Assembly: GCF_013407855.1 (NCBI RefSeq)
Contig: NZ_JACBZH010000001.1
Location: 3,782,001 to 3,846,000 of the forward strand
Source of the DNA: Actinopolymorpha rutila
GTDB taxonomy: Bacteria > Actinomycetota > Actinomycetes > Propionibacteriales > Actinopolymorphaceae
Reading direction: 5' to 3'
Length of the DNA: 64,000 nucleotides
A program made the position numbers and the translations under genes. The notes beneath the pieces were generated by a model, which was not told the DNA's origin, did not search any database, and saw only the letters and a program-made list of their open reading frames with translations. Every line of letters begins with the position of its first letter. Position 1 is the first letter of the stretch. Shown here piece by piece: positions 26,421 to 34,795 of this stretch.

Positions 26421-27440
26421 CTACTTCGTGGCAGGGCTTTCCACGCCACAGCCGCAGCTGCCGCGTATGACGACCTGCGTTTCCAGTACACGATCCAGCG
26501 AGACGTCGAGATCTCCCTCGACGTGCCGCAACAGCTGACGCGCGGTCTCCGCACCGAGTTCACGCATGGGTTGATGAACGGTGGTGAGGCCCGACGCGGC
26601 GAGCCCCGCCATGGAGATGTCGTCGAACCCCGTCACCGCGAGGTCCTCCGGAACCCGCACCCCGCGATCCATGAGCGCGACCACGGCGCCCAGCGCGATT
26701 TCGTCGTTTGCACAGACGATCGCGTCCGGGAGTTCCTTTCGGTCGAGCAGCCGGCTCACGGCGATGAATCCGTGTGCCTGAGCGAGCCCGACGCGGATCG
26801 GTTCGCTCGGTGGTTCGACACCGAGTCGCCGATGTGCCTGCAGAAAACCCTGCCAGCGGTACGTCGCGTCGGAGGAGCCGTCGGGATTGCCGACGAACAC
26901 CAGCCGTTCGTATCCGTGGTCGGACAACAGGTGCGTGGTGAGCCGCGCCATCGCCGCGAGGTTTTCCGTACGAACTGTCGGAACGCCGACCAGCGGACCG
27001 CCGGCGAGCAACACCACCCGCTCGCCCCGGTCGGTGAGCCGGCGGACCGCGTCCTCGGGAATGACGTCACCCATCACCGCGATGCCGTCGACCCGATCCG
27101 CCATGTCCAGAACCATGTCGACCGACTGGCGCAGGAAATGCGTGCCCATGATGTGCACACTCACCTGTGCATTGACGGCCTCTTCCTCGAAACCGTTGAT
27201 GACGTCGGAGTAGTACGGTCCGGACAATCCCGGAAAGACGATTCCGAGGGCGCCGTGTCGCCGATTGACGAGAGCACGACCGAAATGGCTCGGGCGGAAG
27301 TTGTGCCTGTCAATCGCTTCCTGCACCCTCTGCCGAGTCGCGGGTGAAACCTGGCCGACCCCCCGCGCCACGCGGGACACGGTCGCGATGGAGACGCCCG
27401 CGTCTCGCGCGATCTCGTGCAGGGTCGACCCTTTGCCCAT
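26421..27440 (-). CDS. LacI-family transcriptional regulator of the oligosaccharide locus
   Basis: 339 residues. The N-terminal helix-turn-helix and hinge are intact (LHEIARDAGVSIATVSRVARG). The effector domain has GALGIVFPGLSGPYYSDV, DAIVCANDEIALGAVVAL and VTGFDDISMAGLAASGLTTV, and the protein ends in a Cys motif GSCGCG seen in part of the family. It is encoded directly upstream of, and in the same direction as, the binding-protein gene, so it is the likely repressor of the transporter-glycosidase operon. A LacI-type palindrome precedes its own gene, which suggests autoregulation. Confidence 0.92.
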   Translation of the reverse strand: MGKGSTLHEIARDAGVSIATVSRVARGVGQVSPATRQRVQEAIDRHNFRPSHFGRALVNRRHGALGIVFPGLSGPYYSDVINGFEEEAVNAQVSVHIMGTHFLRQSVDMVLDMADRVDGIAVMGDVIPEDAVRRLTDRGERVVLLAGGPLVGVPTVRTENLAAMARLTTHLLSDHGYERLVFVGNPDGSSDATYRWQGFLQAHRRLGVEPPSEPIRVGLAQAHGFIAVSRLLDRKELPDAIVCANDEIALGAVVALMDRGVRVPEDLAVTGFDDISMAGLAASGLTTVHQPMRELGAETARQLLRHVEGDLDVSLDRVLETQVVIRGSCGCGVESPATK

Positions 27441-27464
27441 TGCGGTCCCGTCATCAGTGCAGCC

Positions 27465-27488
27465 GTTGCGGTAAACGTTTGCAGCAAC
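27465..27488. promoter_or_regulatory. LacI-type operator upstream of the LacI gene
   Basis: A symmetric element: GTTGC (27465-27469), 3 nt, the palindrome AAACGTTT (27473-27480) with a central CG as usual for LacI operators, 3 nt, GCAAC (27484-27488). It lies 25-48 bp upstream of the regulator's ATG, in an otherwise gene-free stretch. I saw no second copy upstream of the binding-protein gene. Confidence 0.65.
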
Positions 27489-27589
27489 GTGTCGAGAAGA
27501 TTAACGAGATCACACGGACTTGCAACAGAGCCGTCCGGAACCGGACAGGGCGTTGACCGGAGTGTCACCCGGGCGTCACTGCACTTGTG

Positions 27590-28123
27590 CTACTTCCCGC
27601 CGAGGATGCCGAGATGGTCCAGCGCCCGGTAACCGCAGTCCTGGTCGGTGAGCTGTCCCCCACGGACGTGCGCAACGAACTCCGCCTCGCCGAGCAGGAC
27701 GACCTCGGTGAACTCCTCGGGCCCCGGGTCGGGTTCGGCCACGGGGCGGCAGCCGTCCGCCACCAGGAAGTGGCGCTGGACCTGGAAGTTCGCGGCCAGC
27801 CACGTGGAACCGAGGTAGGTCGTGGACGCGGGCTCGTAACCCGTCTCCTCCAGCAGTTCCCGCACGCCCGCCTCGACGACGTCCTCGCCGGGCTCGACGT
27901 GGCCACCGGGGATCTCCAGCAGTGTTCGGCTCGGGCCGACGCGATACTGCCGCGCGGTGACGAACCGGCCGTCGGTCGTACGCGCCACCACGGCGACCGC
28001 GTGCCCTCCCGCCAGGACGTCCCAGTCCGAGCGGCGCCCGTCCGGGAGTACGTACGTCCTGCGTGCGATCTTCAGCCAGCCGTCGTACACCGGCCGCTGC
28101 GACTCCAGCACCCATTCGTCCAT
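27590..28123 (-). CDS. NUDIX hydrolase, ADP-ribose pyrophosphatase-like
   Basis: 177 residues from the ATG at 28123. The Nudix box is complete: GGHVEPGEDVVEAGVRELLE followed by ETGY, matching Gx5Ex7REUxEExGU. The upstream strands and TARQYRVGPSRTLLEIPGGH resemble ADP-ribose or sugar-nucleotide pyrophosphatases. The longer open frame upstream is antisense to the divergent EEP gene and was not used. Confidence 0.88.
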   Translation of the reverse strand: MDEWVLESQRPVYDGWLKIARRTYVLPDGRRSDWDVLAGGHAVAVVARTTDGRFVTARQYRVGPSRTLLEIPGGHVEPGEDVVEAGVRELLEETGYEPASTTYLGSTWLAANFQVQRHFLVADGCRPVAEPDPGPEEFTEVVLLGEAEFVAHVRGGQLTDQDCGYRALDHLGILGGK

Positions 28124-28212
28124 CCGGCAGAACCTACCGGCCGGCCGCGCCGCGGTGACCGATCCAGGAAGATGATCGTCCGCCAGGCGAGGGGTGCTGG
28201 TAGGACAGGACG

Positions 28213-29046
28213 ATGATCTTGACGAGGTGGCGGGCACGGCGGGGCGCCTGGCTGACGTTCCTGCTCGCGGTGGTGTTCGCGGTCGCCGCTCCTGTCGCCA
28301 ACGCGGCGACCACGACGACCTCGACGACCTCGCAGCGCGCACCGTCGTACGAGCTGCTGCAGATGAATCTCTGCCTGTCCGGGATCGCCGGCTGCTACGC
28401 GGGTACGCACTACCCCGCCGTCGTCGACGAGGCGATCGACAAGATCCGCACGAACGAACCGGACGTCGCCACCCTGGTCGAGACGTGCAGCGGGGACTCG
28501 CAGCGCATCGCCGACGAGACGGGCTACCACCTGGCGTTCGGCGCCGTGATCTACAAGGGTGCACAGTTGCCGTGCGTGAAGCCGACCGGCCGCGGCGTCT
28601 ACGGCATCACCGTCCTCACCCGCCGGCCGATCGCCTCGGTGGACGACGCGCCGTACCAGGCGCAGAACGGCAACGAGCAGCGCCGCCGCGTCTGCGCCAC
28701 CACCGTCGACGGGCAGACCGCCTGTGTCACCCACCTCGCCGTCCGCGACGCCGATCCCGCCGGTCCGAACTCCGCGGCGAACGACGGCCAGTGCGCGGAG
28801 TTCGGCGCGCTGCTGGCCGATTACGCGTCCACCGGCAGGCCCGTGATCGCCGCCGGCGACATGAACCGGCAGACCAGCTGCGCGCCGGTCGGCTTCTGGA
28901 GCCGCCGGGACAGCGCGGCTTCGCAGAGCCCCGGAATCCAGCATGCGTACGGCACGTACCGCTGGTTCCACAACCCGGTCGCCACCACCCCGCCGATGAC
29001 CTACTCCGACCACGACGCTCTGCTGGTCACCTCCCTGTTCAGTTGA
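28213..29046 (+). CDS. Secreted endonuclease/exonuclease/phosphatase-family protein
   Basis: 277 residues. A Sec signal peptide (basic start, then LTFLLAVVFAVAAPVANAA) is followed by a Thr/Ser spacer and an EEP (DNase I-like) domain. Recognisable motifs are the metal-binding LLQMNLCLSG near the start, VATLVETCSGDS (Glu), VIAAGDMNRQ (Asp/Asn pair) and the terminal YSDHDALLV (Asp-His). It should be a metal-dependent phosphodiesterase or nuclease acting outside the cell. Several Cys may form disulphides. The NUDIX gene that follows begins at its stop codon. Confidence 0.85.
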   Translation: MILTRWRARRGAWLTFLLAVVFAVAAPVANAATTTTSTTSQRAPSYELLQMNLCLSGIAGCYAGTHYPAVVDEAIDKIRTNEPDVATLVETCSGDSQRIADETGYHLAFGAVIYKGAQLPCVKPTGRGVYGITVLTRRPIASVDDAPYQAQNGNEQRRRVCATTVDGQTACVTHLAVRDADPAGPNSAANDGQCAEFGALLADYASTGRPVIAAGDMNRQTSCAPVGFWSRRDSAASQSPGIQHAYGTYRWFHNPVATTPPMTYSDHDALLVTSLFS

Positions 29047-29579
29047 GCAGGAGCCTGGAGGAGCCAGTCGGAGCAGGCACGACGAACACCGGAAGGGCTT
29101 CCCGGCTCAGCGGGCGGGTGATCGTCGTGGACGACAGTGAGCGGGTTCTCCTGTTCGGCATGGACAACCCGGAGGGGCCGGGACGGCAGTGGATCACTCC
29201 GGGTGGTCGCCTCGAGCCGGGCGAGGCTCCCCGCGACGCCGCGGTTCGTGAGCTCGCGGAGGAGACCGGGCTCGTCGTCACAGCGGACGAGCTCGGCAGC
29301 CCGGTCGCGTATTTCGAGACGTCGTGGGACGCGCCGGACGGCGTTCTCTACGACGTGCGCGACGAGTTCTGGCTCCTCCGTACGACCTCGTTCACCCCGA
29401 ACACGTCGGGCATGGTCGCCGGTGAGGAGGACGTACTGACGACGCACCGCTGGTGGCCGGTGGCGGAACTTTCACCCACCCCGGAAGACGTGATTCTGCC
29501 GGTGGGGCTGGGCGAGCTGACGGCGGGCCTTCTGGGCAACGGACCCCCGGACGAGCCCTGGCGGCTCCCCGGCGCGTAG
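29043..29579 (+). CDS. NUDIX hydrolase
   Basis: The Nudix box GGRLEPGEAPRDAAVRELAE followed by ETGL is complete, and VIVVDDSERVLLFGMDNPEGPG and RWWPVAELSPT are typical of small NUDIX enzymes that hydrolyse nucleoside diphosphate derivatives. The start is uncertain. A TTG at 29043 overlaps the upstream stop (TTGA) and would give 178 residues; a GTG near 29116, right at VIVVDD, would give a shorter core. I give the longer form. Confidence 0.75.
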   Translation: MSRSLEEPVGAGTTNTGRASRLSGRVIVVDDSERVLLFGMDNPEGPGRQWITPGGRLEPGEAPRDAAVRELAEETGLVVTADELGSPVAYFETSWDAPDGVLYDVRDEFWLLRTTSFTPNTSGMVAGEEDVLTTHRWWPVAELSPTPEDVILPVGLGELTAGLLGNGPPDEPWRLPGA

Positions 29580-29686
29580 GACGTCCCAGGAAGCAGGCAT
29601 AGGCTGGCGGTCCTGCTTCGTACGGCGAACGCGTGCCGCGGCAGCGTCGCCGATGCGAAACGTCGTGTCGACGGAAGGTGTGTTTC

Positions 29687-31519
29687 ATGACGGCCAGCGA
29701 CCGGTTCACCGAACTCGGCCAGCAGCTAAGGGTCGACTCGGTCCGCGCCGCGGCGGCGGCCGGATCAGGACACCCCACATCGTCGATGTCGGCGGCCGAC
29801 CTGATGGCGGTGCTGATCGACGGCGGCTACCTCGCCTGGAACGTCGACGACCTGAAGGACCCGGCGAACGACCACCTGATCTTCTCCAAGGGCCACGCGT
29901 CGCCGCTCTACTACTCGGTGCTGAAGGCCACCGGCGTCATCGACGACGCCGAGCTGCTGACGTTCCGCAAGTTCGGGAGCCGGCTGGAAGGTCACCCGAC
30001 ACCGAACATCCCGCCGACGGACGTGGCCACCGGTTCGCTCGGTCAGGGCCTTCCGATCGCCGTGGGCGTCGCGCTGGCCGGCCGCAGGCTCGACCGGTTG
30101 CCGTACCGCGTGTGGTGCCTGTGCGGCGACTCCGAGATGGCCGAGGGCTCCATCTGGGAGGCGTTCGAACACGCCGCCTTCAACGGGCTGGACAACCTGA
30201 CCGCGATCATCGACGTCAACCGCCTCGGGCAGACCCGCGAGACGATGGTCGGCTGGGACCTCGACCGCTACAAGGCACGCGCGGAGGCGTTCGGCTGGCA
30301 CGCGATCACCGTCGACGGCCATGACGTGACCGCTGTCAAGGCCGCCTACGACGAGGCCCTCGCCACCTCCGGGCGTCCGACCGTCATCATCGCCAGGACC
30401 AAGAAGGGCAGGGGCGTCAAGGCCGTCGAGGACCAGCCCGGCAAGCACGGCAAGCCGCTCGACGACCCGGAGGCCGCCATCGAGGAACTCGGCGGCGAAC
30501 GCGACATCTCGGTGCGGCTTCGGCGGCCGGAGGACGCGAAGCCACACGTCTTCGACACCCCCGGCGGACAGCTGCCGTCCTGGGACGAGGGCGAGAAGGT
30601 GGCGACCCGCCAGGCGTACGGAGAGGCGCTGGCCGCTCTCGGCTCCATGCGTGGCGACGTCGTCGCGCTCGACGGCGAGGTCTCCAACTCCACGCATTCG
30701 GAGCTGTTCCGTGAGGCGCACGAGAACCGCTACTTCGAGATGTTCATCGCCGAGCAGCAGATGATCGCCGCGGCGGTCGGCCTGCAGGTGCGCGGCTGGG
30801 TGCCGTACGCCTCGTCGTTCGCGGCGTTCTTCTCGCGCGCGTACGACTTCGTGCGGATGGCCGCGATCTCGCGTGCCAACCTGCGACTGTCCGGCTCGCA
30901 CGCCGGCGTCTCGATCGGTGAGGACGGCCCGTCGCAGATGGCGCTGGAGGACCTCGCGTCCTTCCGCGCGATCCACGGCTCGACCGTGCTGGCTCCCTCC
31001 GACGCCAACCAGACCGCCCAGCTCGTCGCCGCGATGGCCGACCGTGAGGGCATCTCCTTCCTGCGTACGCTGCGTGGCAAGACGACGGTGCGTACGCCCG
31101 CCGGCGAACAGGTCAGGATCGGCGGCTCGCGTGTCGTCCGCGAAGGAAACGCGGTGGCGATCGTCGCGTGCGGTGTCACCGTCGACGAGGCCGTCGAGGC
31201 CGCAGAGACGCTTGCGGGCGAGGGCATCGACGCACGCGTCGTCGACGCCTACTCCGTCAAGCCGATCGACGCTCGGACGATTCATACCGCGGCGCGTGAG
31301 TGCGGTCGCATCTTCACCGTGGAGGACCACTGGGCCGAGGGCGGACTCGGCGATGCCGTACTCGAAGCACTGGCGGAGACCGACCAGAGCCCGCCGGTGC
31401 ACAAGCTCGCGGTGCGGAAGATGCCGGGTTCGGGTTCGCCGGAGGAGCTGCTGCACGAGGCCGGGATCGACGCTGACTGCATCGCCGCCGCCGTGCGCAC
31501 CTACGCCGCCAACCGCTGA
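29687..31519 (+). CDS. tkt: Transketolase
   Basis: 610 residues, a single-chain thiamine-diphosphate enzyme that transfers two-carbon ketol units in the pentose phosphate pathway. The N-terminal TPP domain has GSGHPTSSMSAADLMAVL, FSKGHASPLYYSVL and the TPP motif GDSEMAEGSIWEAFEHAA through IDVNRLGQ. The pyrimidine domain has the catalytic Glu region MFIAEQQMIAAAVGLQ and RAYDFVRMAAI. The C-terminal domain has GCIFTVEDHWAEGG-like sequence (GRIFTVEDHWAEGG). It is shorter than the 660-700 residues of classical bacterial transketolases and resembles the compact form. GGAAGG precedes the chosen ATG; earlier in-frame residues are not conserved. Confidence 0.93.
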   Translation: MTASDRFTELGQQLRVDSVRAAAAAGSGHPTSSMSAADLMAVLIDGGYLAWNVDDLKDPANDHLIFSKGHASPLYYSVLKATGVIDDAELLTFRKFGSRLEGHPTPNIPPTDVATGSLGQGLPIAVGVALAGRRLDRLPYRVWCLCGDSEMAEGSIWEAFEHAAFNGLDNLTAIIDVNRLGQTRETMVGWDLDRYKARAEAFGWHAITVDGHDVTAVKAAYDEALATSGRPTVIIARTKKGRGVKAVEDQPGKHGKPLDDPEAAIEELGGERDISVRLRRPEDAKPHVFDTPGGQLPSWDEGEKVATRQAYGEALAALGSMRGDVVALDGEVSNSTHSELFREAHENRYFEMFIAEQQMIAAAVGLQVRGWVPYASSFAAFFSRAYDFVRMAAISRANLRLSGSHAGVSIGEDGPSQMALEDLASFRAIHGSTVLAPSDANQTAQLVAAMADREGISFLRTLRGKTTVRTPAGEQVRIGGSRVVREGNAVAIVACGVTVDEAVEAAETLAGEGIDARVVDAYSVKPIDARTIHTAARECGRIFTVEDHWAEGGLGDAVLEALAETDQSPPVHKLAVRKMPGSGSPEELLHEAGIDADCIAAAVRTYAANR

Positions 31520-31632
31520 ACTCCGACGAGCCGGGACGCGCCGAAGCGCCGGCGCGAGGGTGCGGGGTGCCGGTGTGACCCGGGGCTAGTCTGGCCGGGG
31601 ACGGACGCCGACTTTGTTCTCCGGAGGAACGC

Positions 31633-32658
31633 ATGAGTGCCTACCGTGTCGCGCAGGTCACCGAGCCGGGTGGCACCTTCGAACTGGTCGAGCGGGAGGT
31701 GCCGCGGCCGGGGCCGGGTCACGTGCGGATCGCCGTGGAGGCGTGCGGTGTCTGCCACAGTGACGCGATGTTCGTCAACGCCGGGGTCCCTGGCGTGTCG
31801 TTCCCCGTGGTGCCCGGGCACGAGATCGCCGGGCGGATCGAGGAGCTGGGCGACGGTGTGGCAGACCGCGGCTGGCAGGTCGGTGACCGGGTGGCGGTCG
31901 GCTGGTTCGGCGGCAGCTGCGGTCACTGCCGGTCCTGCCGGCGGGGCGACTTCATCGTGTGCGAGGCCCTGAAGGTCCCGGGCTGGGCGTACGACGGAGG
32001 GTTCGGCGAGAAGGTGGTCGCACCCGCCGACGCCCTGGCCCGGATCCCCGACGGGCTGGACGCGAGTGACGCGGGACCCATGGCCTGCGCGGGGGTGACG
32101 ACGTACAACGGTCTTCGGCGTAGCTCCGCCCGGCCCGGTGATCTGGTCGCCGTCCTCGGGCTCGGTGGTCTCGGGCATCTCGGTGTGCAGTACGCCGTGG
32201 CGATGGGCTTCGAGACCGTCGGGATCGCCCGCGGGCCGGAGAAGGCCGAGTTCGCCGAACAGCTCGGCGCCCACCACTACGTCGACAGCACCTCCGGCAC
32301 CCCGGTCGCCGAGGCACTGCAGGCGCTCGGCGGTGCCAAGGTGGTCCTGGCCACCGCCGGCAACTCAGCGGCCATCACCGCGACGGTGGACGGCCTGGCA
32401 CCGCGCGGGGAGCTGGTGGCCATCGGGGCCGATCCGGAGCCGCTGGGCATCAGCCCGGTGCAGCTGCTGATGGGCGCCCGCGTCGTCCGGGGACACCCGT
32501 CCGGCACTTCGCAGGACGTGGAGGACTCGATGGCGTTCAGCGTTCTGCACGGCATCCGCCCGATGACGGAGAAGGTCCCGCTGGACCGCGCAGGCGAGGC
32601 ATACCAGAAGATGCTCGCCGGGAAGGCCCGCTTCCGGATGGTGCTCACGCCGAGCTGA
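31633..32658 (+). CDS. Zinc-dependent alcohol dehydrogenase
   Basis: 341 residues, medium-chain dehydrogenase. The catalytic zinc ligands are in CGVCHSDAMF (Cys) and VVPGHEIAG (His-Glu). The structural zinc lobe is CGHCRSCRRGDFIVC, and the NAD(P) motif is VLGLGGLGHLGVQYA. It should oxidise alcohols or reduce aldehydes. GGAGGAACGC lies directly before the ATG. TAGTCT at 31587-31592 may be a -10, with no clear -35. A stable inverted repeat follows the stop codon. Confidence 0.92.
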   Translation: MSAYRVAQVTEPGGTFELVEREVPRPGPGHVRIAVEACGVCHSDAMFVNAGVPGVSFPVVPGHEIAGRIEELGDGVADRGWQVGDRVAVGWFGGSCGHCRSCRRGDFIVCEALKVPGWAYDGGFGEKVVAPADALARIPDGLDASDAGPMACAGVTTYNGLRRSSARPGDLVAVLGLGGLGHLGVQYAVAMGFETVGIARGPEKAEFAEQLGAHHYVDSTSGTPVAEALQALGGAKVVLATAGNSAAITATVDGLAPRGELVAIGADPEPLGISPVQLLMGARVVRGHPSGTSQDVEDSMAFSVLHGIRPMTEKVPLDRAGEAYQKMLAGKARFRMVLTPS

Positions 32659-32692
32659 CGACCCGGCCGTCGACGCCGTGCTGGACAGGGCG

Positions 32693-32730
32693 TTCTGTGG
32701 ATGACCCCGCCGCGGGTGACGTCCACAGAA
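32693..32730. repeat. Inverted repeat after the alcohol dehydrogenase gene
   Basis: TTCTGTGGA (32693-32701) and TCCACAGAA (32722-32730) are perfect 9-bp complements. Inside them ACCC and GGGT can pair further. No T-tract follows. It begins 35 bp after the dehydrogenase stop and ends 57 bp before the next start, so it could be a factor-dependent terminator or an operator for the SDR gene. Confidence 0.5.
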
Positions 32731-32787
32731 ACGGGGTAGGCCCGTGATGGCGGGTTCGGCCGCCGGCCCCCACCCGTCGGAGGAACC

Positions 32788-33543
32788 ATGCCGAGCGAGG
32801 CCAGCCCGGTACCCGCCCACCCCGAGCCCGAGCTGGCCGGACAGAACGTCGTCCTCATCGGCGGCAGCGCCGGCATCGGCCTGGAGACAGCCCGGCGTGC
32901 CCGGGCTCAGGGCGCCAACGTGATCCTCACCGGCCGTCGACCCGATCGGCTCGACCAGGCAGCGCTCGACGTCGGCGCGCAGCGAACGGCTGCCTTCGAC
33001 GTCAACGACGAGGACGCCGTGGCGAGGTTCTTCCGGGAACTGCCTGCCCCGATCGACCATGTGATGATCACCGCCGGTGGCCCGCGGTACGGACCGATGC
33101 TCGAGCTTGACTCCGCCCAGGTACGCGAGGCAATCGCCGACCACGCGGTGTTGGCCCTGGTGGTCGCACGCAACGCGGTGGGCAGGATGCGGCCCGGCGG
33201 CTCCCTGGTGCTGATGGGCGGCACCGGGGCACGACGGGTCGCTCCCGGCCTCGGAATCGCCTCCGCCGCCACGGCCGCGCTGCCGGCGTTCACCGCGGCA
33301 CTCGCGCTCGAACTCGCGCCGGTGCGGGTCAACCTCATCGCGGCGGGATTCGTGGACACCCCGTTGTCCGCGACGCTGCTCGGCGACCGACTGGAGGAGC
33401 GCCGGAGCGAACTCCGGGCGAAGCTCCCGATCGGCCGCGTCGTGGGGCCCGACGACGTGGCCGCCCTGGCAGTTCACCTGATGGCGAACACGGCGCTGAC
33501 CGGCGCGACGTACGACATCGACGGGGGACAGCAGTTCGTCTAA
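32788..33543 (+). CDS. SDR-family protein lacking the canonical Tyr-x-x-x-Lys
   Basis: 251 residues with a clear Rossmann start ([18 protein letters not shown]), an ITAGG strand in place of NNAG, and the terminal GGQQFV. The catalytic segment reads [18 protein letters not shown], where classical SDRs have Tyr-x-x-x-Lys, so the usual catalytic pair is absent. Members with this change are known in actinobacteria; they may use another mechanism or only bind nucleotide. GGAGGAACC precedes the ATG. Confidence 0.85.
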   Translation: MPSEASPVPAHPEPELAGQNVVLIGGSAGIGLETARRARAQGANVILTGRRPDRLDQAALDVGAQRTAAFDVNDEDAVARFFRELPAPIDHVMITAGGPRYGPMLELDSAQVREAIADHAVLALVVARNAVGRMRPGGSLVLMGGTGARRVAPGLGIASAATAALPAFTAALALELAPVRVNLIAAGFVDTPLSATLLGDRLEERRSELRAKLPIGRVVGPDDVAALAVHLMANTALTGATYDIDGGQQFV

Positions 33544-33662
33544 CGCACCGCGTTGCCGGTCTGCGTACTGCTCTCCCGCTGGGTGCGCGCCGACACCGGC
33601 CGACGGCCGTCCAGCCGGCGGTAGTGGTCGAGTTTTCCGTCCAGTACGCCGAGCGCGATCCC

Positions 33663-33682
33663 CGGAGTGCACTCCAGGTCAA
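33663..33682 (-). promoter_or_regulatory. MerR-type dyad, minus orientation, no downstream gene
   Basis: On the minus strand TTGACC (33682-33677) is followed by TGGAGTGCACTCCGG, whose core GGAGTGCACTCC (33664-33675) is a perfect palindrome. It has the same design as the promoter facing the aldo/keto reductase. At 19 bp there is no good -10 (CGCGCT), and no minus-strand gene follows before the SDR. It may be a relic of a lost divergent MerR gene or a second binding site. Confidence 0.4.
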
Positions 33683-33704
33683 GCCGAGAATGTGCGAGCA
33701 GGAC

Positions 33705-33735
33705 TTGAGCTGGAGCGCGCTCCAGGTTCTAGCGT
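33705..33735 (+). promoter_or_regulatory. MerR-type promoter/operator of the aldo/keto reductase
   Basis: TTGAGC (33705-33710) and TAGCGT (33730-33735) act as -35 and -10 with a 19-bp spacer, the over-long spacing that defines MerR-activated promoters. The spacer carries the perfect 16-bp palindrome CTGGAGCGCGCTCCAG (33710-33725). Transcription would begin about 7 nt after the -10, at or next to the ATG at 33743, giving a leaderless mRNA. No merR gene is in the window near it. Confidence 0.7.
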
Positions 33736-33742
33736 GCCGGAC

Positions 33743-34795
33743 ATGAACCACATCAACCACACGAACCACATGGACTACAGGCTTCTCGGAGCCACCGGCC
33801 TCGAGGTCAGCGAGCTGTGCCTGGGCGCGATGATGTTCGGCAGCCAGACCGACGAGCAGACCAGTACGCGGATCCTGGACACGTTCACCGAAGCCGGCGG
33901 GAACTTCGTCGACACCGCCGACGTCTACGGCGGCGGACGGTCGGAGGAGGTCCTCGGCCGGTGGCTCAAGGCCAGGCGTCGTGAGGATCTCGTCGTGGCG
34001 ACGAAGGGATGGGGGCCGACCGGGCCGGGGCGCAACGACCGCGGCCTGTCCCGCAAGCACCTCGTCGACGCGGTGGAGGCGAGCCTGCGCCGGCTCGGCA
34101 CGGACCACATCGACCTCTATCAGGTTCACCGCTGGGATGCGGCCACGCCGCTCACCGAGACCCTCTCCACGCTGGACACGCTCGTCCGCAGCGGCAAGGT
34201 CCGTTACGTCGGTGTCAGCAACTTCAGCGGATGGCAACTGCAGAAGGCGATCGACCTGTGTCGACAGCACGGCTGGGAGCCACCGGCCAGTCTGCAGCCG
34301 CTCTACAACCTGCTCGACCGGGAGGCTGAGTGGGAGCTCCTTCCGGTGTGCCGCAACGAGGGTGTCGGCGTGATCACCTGGTCCCCGCTGCGTTCGGGCT
34401 GGTTGTCCGGCGCCTACCGGCGTGGCATGACGGCGCCACCGGCGAACAGCAAGGTCAGCTCCCCTGGTACGCACTCCTGGGAGAGGTACGGCAACGAGCA
34501 CACGTGGCGGGTGATCGACGAACTGGTCGCGGTCGCCACCGAAGCCGGGAGTACGCCGGCACGAGTCGCCGTCCGCTGGCTGCTGCAACGGCCCGGCGTC
34601 ACCGCACCCATCATCGGGGCCCGCACCCACGCTCATCTCGACGACGTACTCCGCGCTGTGGGCTGGTCGCTCACCCCGGAACAGCTGAGCCGGCTCGACG
34701 CCGCCAGCGAACCCGCGAGACTTCCCTACCCGTACAACCTCACTCCGCTTCCCGACCGGGCTCGGCAAGCAGCGCCTCTCTCACACCAGGTGTGA
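33743..34795 (+). CDS. Aldo/keto reductase
   Basis: 350 residues, an NADPH-dependent TIM-barrel reductase. Signatures are [21 protein letters not shown] sequence ([16 protein letters not shown]), [15 protein letters not shown] with the catalytic Asp/Tyr, LVVATKGW (Lys), DLYQVHRWD (His) and the cofactor-binding [14 protein letters not shown]. It should reduce aldehydes or ketones. The ATG at 33743 gives an Asn/His-rich leader; ATG 33770 (MDYRLLG) is the alternative. The MerR-type promoter upstream suggests induction by a small electrophile or drug. The 3' end overlaps the convergent hydrolase gene by 15 bp. Confidence 0.93.
   Translation: MNHINHTNHMDYRLLGATGLEVSELCLGAMMFGSQTDEQTSTRILDTFTEAGGNFVDTADVYGGGRSEEVLGRWLKARRREDLVVATKGWGPTGPGRNDRGLSRKHLVDAVEASLRRLGTDHIDLYQVHRWDAATPLTETLSTLDTLVRSGKVRYVGVSNFSGWQLQKAIDLCRQHGWEPPASLQPLYNLLDREAEWELLPVCRNEGVGVITWSPLRSGWLSGAYRRGMTAPPANSKVSSPGTHSWERYGNEHTWRVIDELVAVATEAGSTPARVAVRWLLQRPGVTAPIIGARTHAHLDDVLRAVGWSLTPEQLSRLDAASEPARLPYPYNLTPLPDRARQAAPLSHQV

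Noticed and set aside
29765..31456. A 563-codon minus-strand frame over transketolase
   Set aside because: Shadow of the transketolase coding sequence.
33539..33660. A minus-strand open frame after the second MerR-type dyad as a MerR remnant
   Set aside because: About 40 codons read [18 protein letters not shown] and so on, without a start codon or a recognisable MerR motif.
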